Positions 13,901 through 17,568 of a DNA stretch of 17,568 nucleotides are shown in pieces; position 1 is the stretch's first letter; every line of letters starts with the position of its first letter. The notes beneath the pieces are model-generated. The model made no database searches. It was not told where the DNA came from and saw nothing but the letters and a program-made list of their open reading frames with translations. Position numbers and translations under genes: made by a program. Source of the DNA: CAIMMJ01 sp037131955 (GTDB lineage Bacteria; Bacteroidota; Bacteroidia; UBA4408); NCBI GenBank assembly GCA_037131955.1, contig JBAXQC010000057.1, positions 1 to 17,568 on the forward strand. The letters run 5' to 3'.

Positions 13901-14282
13901 GAGGCAAATCAGTCCTGGCTTTATCTACTGCGTCTTTTACCAATTGTTTGGCAAGGGCAACATCTACATCGGTATCAAATTCCACAATTACATTAGAGAA
14001 ATCTTGAATAGAATTGGATGTCATTTTTTTAACTCCTGAAACGCCTTTGATTTGTTTTTCAAGTGGTTTTGTAATTAGAGTTTCAATGTCTTTTGGAGAT
14101 GTTCCTGCATTGATTGTAGTTACATAAATTGTAGGGATTACAATATCCGGAAACTTTGTTTTTGGGAGTGTTAGGTAGGAGTAAATTCCGGCAAGCGAAA
14201 TAATAACCGTCATTACAAAAATGCTGGTTTTGTTATTTATGGACCACGTAGAGGGTTTAAACTCTTTTTCGAAATCTTTCAT
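10911..14282 (-). CDS. RND-family efflux pump, inner-membrane permease (AcrB/HAE1-like)
   Basis: This 1123-residue protein is the proton-driven pump of a tripartite efflux system. It has the two-fold RND layout: membrane helix 1 at about residues 16-36, a first periplasmic domain, helices 2-6 (about 335-500), helix 7 (about 592-615), a second periplasmic domain, and helices 8-12 to the end. Helix 4 keeps the proton-relay pair in GIVVDDAIVVIENT (Asp406/Asp407, matching AcrB Asp407/408). Helix 10 has GIVVRNGILLVEF, with Arg where AcrB has Lys940. It is longer than AcrB (1049). The extra length includes a hydrophobic insert at about 515-557 between helices 6 and 7, and a longer loop before helix 12 (NPHIFFGGDSVAFWGP). 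It follows the adaptor gene by 29 bases and ends the operon. Substrates are unknown; drugs, lipids or dyes are more likely than metals. Confidence 0.93.
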   Translation of the reverse strand: MKDFEKEFKPSTWSINNKTSIFVMTVIISLAGIYSYLTLPKTKFPDIVIPTIYVTTINAGTSPKDIETLITKPLEKQIKGVSGVKKMTSNSIQDFSNVIVEFDTDVDVALAKQLVKDAVDKARTDLPQTLTREPNVMEVNFSDMPVLFVNISGDYDLNKLKGFAEEIKDECESLKEITRVDIVGALDREIQINVDKNKMEAASITMGDIQRAIAYENSTISGGLIKMDNVRRAISIKGEFKDIRLIQNLIIRSQSGATIYLKDIAEIKDGFKEKESYARLDHKNVITLNIIKRSGENLIETSDKVRKIAEDFKQNKFPKNVNVVLTGDQSTQTRTTLKDLINTIIIGFVLVLIILMFFMGVTNAFFVAMSVPLSCFVAFLVFPTIGFELNMIVLFAFLLALGIVVDDAIVVIENTHRLFQNGKVDIKTAAKYAAGEVFMPVLSGTLTTLAPFIPLAFWKGIIGKFMFYLPITLIVTLLASLLVAYIINPVFAVQFMKPHEDGNLPEVKAKKNRRFKNTSIVLGIFALLMYVTGNVGTANFVVLMFILTALNKYFLEKAIFNWQEKIWPAFQNSYARLLTKLLKGKGAIYLLLITFGLFIFSVVLTAIVKPKVVFFPQGEPNFVYTYITLPVGTKVEYTDSITRVVEAKVYKIMQPDGKPNPIVESIISNVAVGATDPNSGDRSTAPHKAKVSVAFVEFEKRNGISTSDYLERIRKEVKGIPGVEIVVDKEANGPPVGKPISIEITGDDLDELVTTSQKLKLYIDSLQIPGIEELKSDIQNVKPEVVVNINRERANREGISTAQIGMELRNAVFGIEASKFRDENDEYPIQIRFQENQRNNIDDLLNSKITFRDMNMGGMLRQVPISAVADVTYGNTFGGIKRKNQKRIVTLESNVLSTANPNDVVAKVNESLKNFNLPAGVSIVMGGEQEQQKETGAFLGMALLVALGLIFLILVTQFNSVGKPILILVEIFFSVIGVLLGMSIFNMEISIVMTGIGIVTLAGIVVRNGILLVEFTDILIEQGMPLREAVVEAGRTRMTPVILTAMAAILGLLPLAVGMNIDFERLFTELNPHIFFGGDSVAFWGPLSWTLIFGLSFATFLTLFLVPGMYLIYGKMRERIFKK

Positions 14283-14311
14283 TTATGTTTTTTTATTTAA
14301 AATAAAATGGA

Positions 14312-15430
14312 TTACTTAACTAGAATTTCGTCGCCATCGTTCAGGCCTTGAAATCCTACAGAAATAACTAAATCATTGTTTTGAATTCCTGATAAAACTT
14401 CAATATCATTGCCACTTAGTTTTCCTGTTTTTATCGTCTTCTTTTTTGCAATTGTTTTATTTCCTTCTTTTGAAGCGATAAAAATGTATTCACCTTCGTC
14501 TGAGTTTTGAACTAAGTTTACAGGAACAGACAATGTTTTTTCTGACTTGTAATCGGCAATTTTTAAAATAGCCATCATGTTTGCTTGGTAATCGTTAGAG
14601 GAGGGCAGCAGCACCTCTACATTAAATGTTCTGGTAAGATTATTTATGGATTTACTTACGTAAGAAATAGTTGTTTTTAATGTTTTTTCAGCATCTGGAA
14701 GTTCTACTATTACTTCGTTTCCGGCTTTGATATGTTTAGAGTATGTTTCGGCTACATCTGCTTTAACTTTTAGAGAACCAAGGTTAACAATTCTAATTCC
14801 ATTTCCAGGCATTCCTGGGCTTGCAGGCTGGCCAATTTTTAGCATTACCTCGTCAACAACACCATTAATTGGTGATACAATTTGCGACATATCAATTTGC
14901 TCATTTAAAGTTGCAATTCTTTTTTCGGCTTGTTCTTTGGAATTCTTTGCTTGCAAGAATTGGAATTCAGTACCAATTTTTTGGTCCCACAATTTCTTTT
15001 GTTTTTCATAAATATTTGTTGCAAAAGCCAATCCTGTTTTTGCTTCTTCTAACCCACTTAGCATTGCCGAAGCATCAGTAGTTGCAATTACTTGTCCAGC
15101 TTTTACAACTGCACCTTCTTTTACAAATATTTTAGAAACCGTTCCGGGCATTTTTGCATTTGCAATTACGTTTTCGGTTGCATCTACACGACCTTGAATA
15201 TTTAAGTAATGTATAAATGTTTTCTCAACAATTGTATCTACACTTACCAAAATTTGTTTAGAATCTTTATTTTGGGATCCCAGTTCTTTTTCGATATCTT
15301 TTATTTTTTGAGAAATTTCGCTTTGTTGTTTTTTCAATTCTGCCAGTTCAGCATTTTTATCAACTTTTTTACCGCCACAAGACATTGCAAAAAGTGAAAC
15401 AATTATTAGTAATGACAATACTTTTTTCAT
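14312..15430 (-). CDS. RND efflux periplasmic adaptor (membrane fusion protein, lipoprotein)
   Basis: This 372-residue HlyD/AcrA-type adaptor links the inner-membrane pump to the outer-membrane channel. The N-terminus MKKVLSLLIIVSLFAMSC is a lipoprotein signal with the likely acylated Cys at 18. A short coiled coil follows (AELAELKKQQSEISQKIKDI, unusual before the barrel). Then come the first lipoyl half (ANAKMPGTVSKIFVKEGAVVKAGQVI), a helical hairpin (about 130-170), the second lipoyl half (IVSPINGVVDEVMLKIGQPA), and beta-barrel and membrane-proximal domains to the end (QGLNDGDEILVK). I chose ATG 15430 over the in-frame ATG at 15451 because it places the basic residues directly before the signal core. 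It lies between the TolC-like and pump genes, in one operon. Confidence 0.92.
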   Translation of the reverse strand: MKKVLSLLIIVSLFAMSCGGKKVDKNAELAELKKQQSEISQKIKDIEKELGSQNKDSKQILVSVDTIVEKTFIHYLNIQGRVDATENVIANAKMPGTVSKIFVKEGAVVKAGQVIATTDASAMLSGLEEAKTGLAFATNIYEKQKKLWDQKIGTEFQFLQAKNSKEQAEKRIATLNEQIDMSQIVSPINGVVDEVMLKIGQPASPGMPGNGIRIVNLGSLKVKADVAETYSKHIKAGNEVIVELPDAEKTLKTTISYVSKSINNLTRTFNVEVLLPSSNDYQANMMAILKIADYKSEKTLSVPVNLVQNSDEGEYIFIASKEGNKTIAKKKTIKTGKLSGNDIEVLSGIQNNDLVISVGFQGLNDGDEILVK

Positions 15431-15489
15431 GTGTATTTTATTTAATTGCATTTTTAATTATATTATTATTTTTGAATTTTAGTTTATAA

Positions 15490-16902
15490 TTACTTAATGT
15501 TTCCAAGGGCTTTATCCATATCTACTTTTGCAATGTAGTAATCGTAAAGTGCTGCAAAAAGATTTGTTTGAGATTCTTTCAAAGAAGCATCGGCGTTGAT
15601 TACATCGGTATTACTTCCAATTCCTTGTTCGTATTTTATTTTGGTTGTGTTGTAAACATTTTCTGCAAGAACCACATTTCGTTGTTGGTTTTTTAAAGAA
15701 GAAAGTGAGTTAGAATAAGTGATTTGCGCAGAGCTAAATTCAAATAATGCAGCTTGTTCAAATTGTTTGATTTGCATTTTGGATTTTTGAACATTTATTG
15801 AGCCCTGCTGAATTTTATAATGTTTGCTGAATCCGTCAAAAATTGGAATGTTTAATGTTGCTCCAACTAAAGCAACTGGAATCCATTTATCGCCATTGAA
15901 AGTTAATTTAGGAGTAAGGTAAGAATATCCTGCAGAAGCATATCCAACGAGGCTTGGCAAATATCCACCTTTGTATCTCTTTAGAGAGAGTTCATTGAGC
16001 TTTAAGGCTTTTTCAAGTATAGAATATTCTACTCTGTTGGATACATTTAATTTGCTTTTATCAGTTTCGTCAAATGCTGGCAATTGTTTAATGTCTAGAG
16101 AATCCTTTAAGCTTATTTGCTGATCAATTGGGAAAAACATTTGAAATTTTAATAGTGCTTCTGTCAATTGAATAATTCGCACAAATTTTTCTTTTTCAGT
16201 TTCCAAATTATTAAACGTAACTTCTACTCTGTCTTTGTCTATTAACTCCGCAAATCCGTTTTCCGTTAGTGCCTGAATATCTTCTTTTAATTTTTTTACT
16301 CTTGTAATATTGGCGTCTATAATTTTTATTCTTTCTCGGTTTACAAGCACTCCATAATATGCTTTAGCTACAGCAGCTTTGGTTTCTATGTCGCTTCGTT
16401 CTAAACTTTTTCTGGATAAATCAATAAAGGTTTTAGACGCTTGCAATCCCACTAAATAATCGTTACTAAAAATCAGTTGACTTATTGATGTATTTGCACT
16501 TAAGTTATATTTTGTTCCAAATGCTGCTTGAATTGGAGGCAAATCAGCAGGGTCTGGAACTGGCACGCTGGCTGGTAATTGTCCCAATTCTTTTAATGTT
16601 CCTACAATTGCTGGCGCAATAAAGTTTGGCAGTACCGATTGTGGAATATTAAGGTAATCTTTTAAATCTATACTTCCATTTATTTGTGGTAAACCAATTG
16701 CTCTTACTTCGTTTTTTTGAGCTGTTGCAAAATCAACATCTAGTTTTGCCATTTGATTGTTTGGATTATTTTTAATAGCATAGTCCTGTGCTTCTTTTAA
16801 TGAAAATGCATTTTGAGCTACTGAACTAAAATTTGTGCAAACAAAAAACAACATCAAAATCGAAAAGTATTTGATGTTAATTATGTGAGAGTTGTTGTTC
16901 AT
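15490..16902 (-). CDS. TolC-family outer-membrane efflux protein
   Basis: This 470-residue protein is the outer-membrane exit duct of the efflux system. A signal peptide covers about residues 1-30 (FSILMLFFVCTNFSSVAQ). The mature part starts FSLKEAQDYAIKNNPNNQMA, the usual first helix of OEP repeats. It has the two-repeat helical layout: KAAVAKAYYGVLVNRERIKI in the first repeat and FEFSSAQITYSNSLSSLKN with KIKYEQGIGSNTDVINADAS in the second. The last is the common TolC-family signature. Length matches the family (430-490). It lies 26 bases after the TetR-type regulator and 59 bases before the adaptor; no promoter box is visible in either gap, so one transcript for all four genes is likely. 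Confidence 0.92.
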   Translation of the reverse strand: MNNNSHIINIKYFSILMLFFVCTNFSSVAQNAFSLKEAQDYAIKNNPNNQMAKLDVDFATAQKNEVRAIGLPQINGSIDLKDYLNIPQSVLPNFIAPAIVGTLKELGQLPASVPVPDPADLPPIQAAFGTKYNLSANTSISQLIFSNDYLVGLQASKTFIDLSRKSLERSDIETKAAVAKAYYGVLVNRERIKIIDANITRVKKLKEDIQALTENGFAELIDKDRVEVTFNNLETEKEKFVRIIQLTEALLKFQMFFPIDQQISLKDSLDIKQLPAFDETDKSKLNVSNRVEYSILEKALKLNELSLKRYKGGYLPSLVGYASAGYSYLTPKLTFNGDKWIPVALVGATLNIPIFDGFSKHYKIQQGSINVQKSKMQIKQFEQAALFEFSSAQITYSNSLSSLKNQQRNVVLAENVYNTTKIKYEQGIGSNTDVINADASLKESQTNLFAALYDYYIAKVDMDKALGNIK

Positions 16903-16928
16903 TTTTATTGTTTTATAAAGTTGTATTT

Positions 16929-17549
16929 TTAGTTTTCATGTTCCAATATATTCATGTAAGTATTAACCAGCTTATGACCTTTAATACTTGATATTCCCAG
17001 TAAAAAATGTTTTAACATTTCTATTTGCACTTCAACCAATGAAAACTGATCCGAAGGAAAAACATCCTGATTAAAACCCATTTCAACTTCCTCAATCCTA
17101 AGTTTTGCCAAAGCTTTTAAGTGAATGTCTGAACGATAAAGTTTTTCTTGAATTCCTCTTGCCAAATTTGCCTCTACCATGCTTGCTAAATTTTTATCTT
17201 TAAAATTTTTGTAAATTTTCCATGATTCATGATGGTATTTAAATAAATCGTAGAACATGGTTGGATTAATTTTAGAAAACATTTCACCTAGATGTTTCAT
17301 TGTATTTAGCACTTCTTCTATGGCGTTTTTTGCAGAAGATTGAAAATGGCACATCTGACTTGTGTTTCTTTTAATGTGCTCATTAATTAGTGATTCAACT
17401 AGTTTGTCTTTGTCTGAAAAATGTTGGTAAATAGTTTTTTTGCTCATTCCCAATTGCTTGGCTATGTCGTCCATGGTGATAGATTTTATTCCATAGCGGA
17501 AGAACATTTCCTCTGCACTTTCAATAATTCTAATGCTAATTGGGTCCAA
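16929..17549 (-). CDS. TetR/AcrR-type transcriptional regulator (start uncertain, open to window edge)
   Basis: This probably represses the efflux operon it heads. The N-terminal domain is a TetR helix-turn-helix: ESAEEMFFRYGIKSITMDDI, then AKQLGMSKKTIYQHFSDKDK (about residues 10-49). The ~150-residue C-terminal helical part would bind a ligand and dimerise; it has no recognisable specificity. Length (206) is typical. The ATG-less reading frame is open to base 17568. The TTG at 17549 gives a normal-length N-terminus, but a start beyond the window cannot be excluded. The gene is in the same orientation as, and just upstream of, the TolC-like, adaptor and pump genes. This is the common Bacteroidota arrangement, so autoregulation of the whole operon from an operator beyond the edge is expected. 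Confidence 0.85.
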   Translation of the reverse strand: MDPISIRIIESAEEMFFRYGIKSITMDDIAKQLGMSKKTIYQHFSDKDKLVESLINEHIKRNTSQMCHFQSSAKNAIEEVLNTMKHLGEMFSKINPTMFYDLFKYHHESWKIYKNFKDKNLASMVEANLARGIQEKLYRSDIHLKALAKLRIEEVEMGFNQDVFPSDQFSLVEVQIEMLKHFLLGISSIKGHKLVNTYMNILEHEN

Positions 17550-17568
17550 AAACTAATTTGTTAAAATT

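Overview
The window looks like part of a chromosome of a low-GC Bacteroidota (Bacteroidetes) bacterium. The evidence is the AT-rich composition, several -7 boxes of the Bacteroidota form TAnnTTTG, RpoB, EF-Tu and ribosomal-protein sequences typical of the phylum, A-rich upstream regions without clear Shine-Dalgarno sites, and an RND efflux operon of the usual Bacteroidota layout. No species can be named from this alone.

Region 1 (about 1-5550, minus strand) is the core translation/transcription cluster. In the direction of transcription it holds tRNA-Thr(TGT), tRNA-Tyr(GTA), tRNA-Gly(TCC), tRNA-Thr(GGT), tuf, tRNA-Trp(CCA), secE, nusG, rplK, rplA, rplJ, rplL and the first ~89 codons of rpoB. 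The four tRNAs plus tuf repeat the order and anticodons of the E. coli thrU-tyrU-glyT-thrT-tufB operon. Hairpins sit at several junctions: tuf/tRNA-Trp, nusG/rplK and, most strikingly, two tandem perfect hairpins between rplL and rpoB. Upstream of the tRNAs are a good TTTG/TAnnTTTG promoter and, separately, hpf (ribosome hibernation factor) with its own strong terminator.

Region 2 (about 5870-7906) is AT-rich and gene-poor. It holds one plus-strand gene, encoding an exported protein with a carboxypeptidase-regulatory-like domain, a long Lys/Glu coiled coil and a short C-terminal domain. A 542-base stretch without a convincing gene follows it.

Region 3 (7907-10839, minus strand) carries two overlapping family 2 glycosyltransferases and, downstream of them, a separately promoted SAM-dependent methyltransferase. 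This looks like a small surface-polysaccharide or glycan-modification locus.

Region 4 (10856-17568, minus strand) is a complete RND efflux operon: TetR-type regulator, TolC-like outer-membrane channel, lipoprotein periplasmic adaptor and a 1123-residue inner-membrane pump. It ends in a Rho-independent terminator that directly abuts the glycosyltransferase promoter. The regulator reads open to the right edge of the window.

Most of the window is ordinary. The observations most worth checking are the tandem rplL/rpoB hairpins, the uncharacterised exported coiled-coil protein, a pseudoknot-capable repeat across a glycosyltransferase stop codon, and the tight terminator/promoter junction. I see no CRISPR array, phage, toxin-antitoxin pair or other clear novel defence system.
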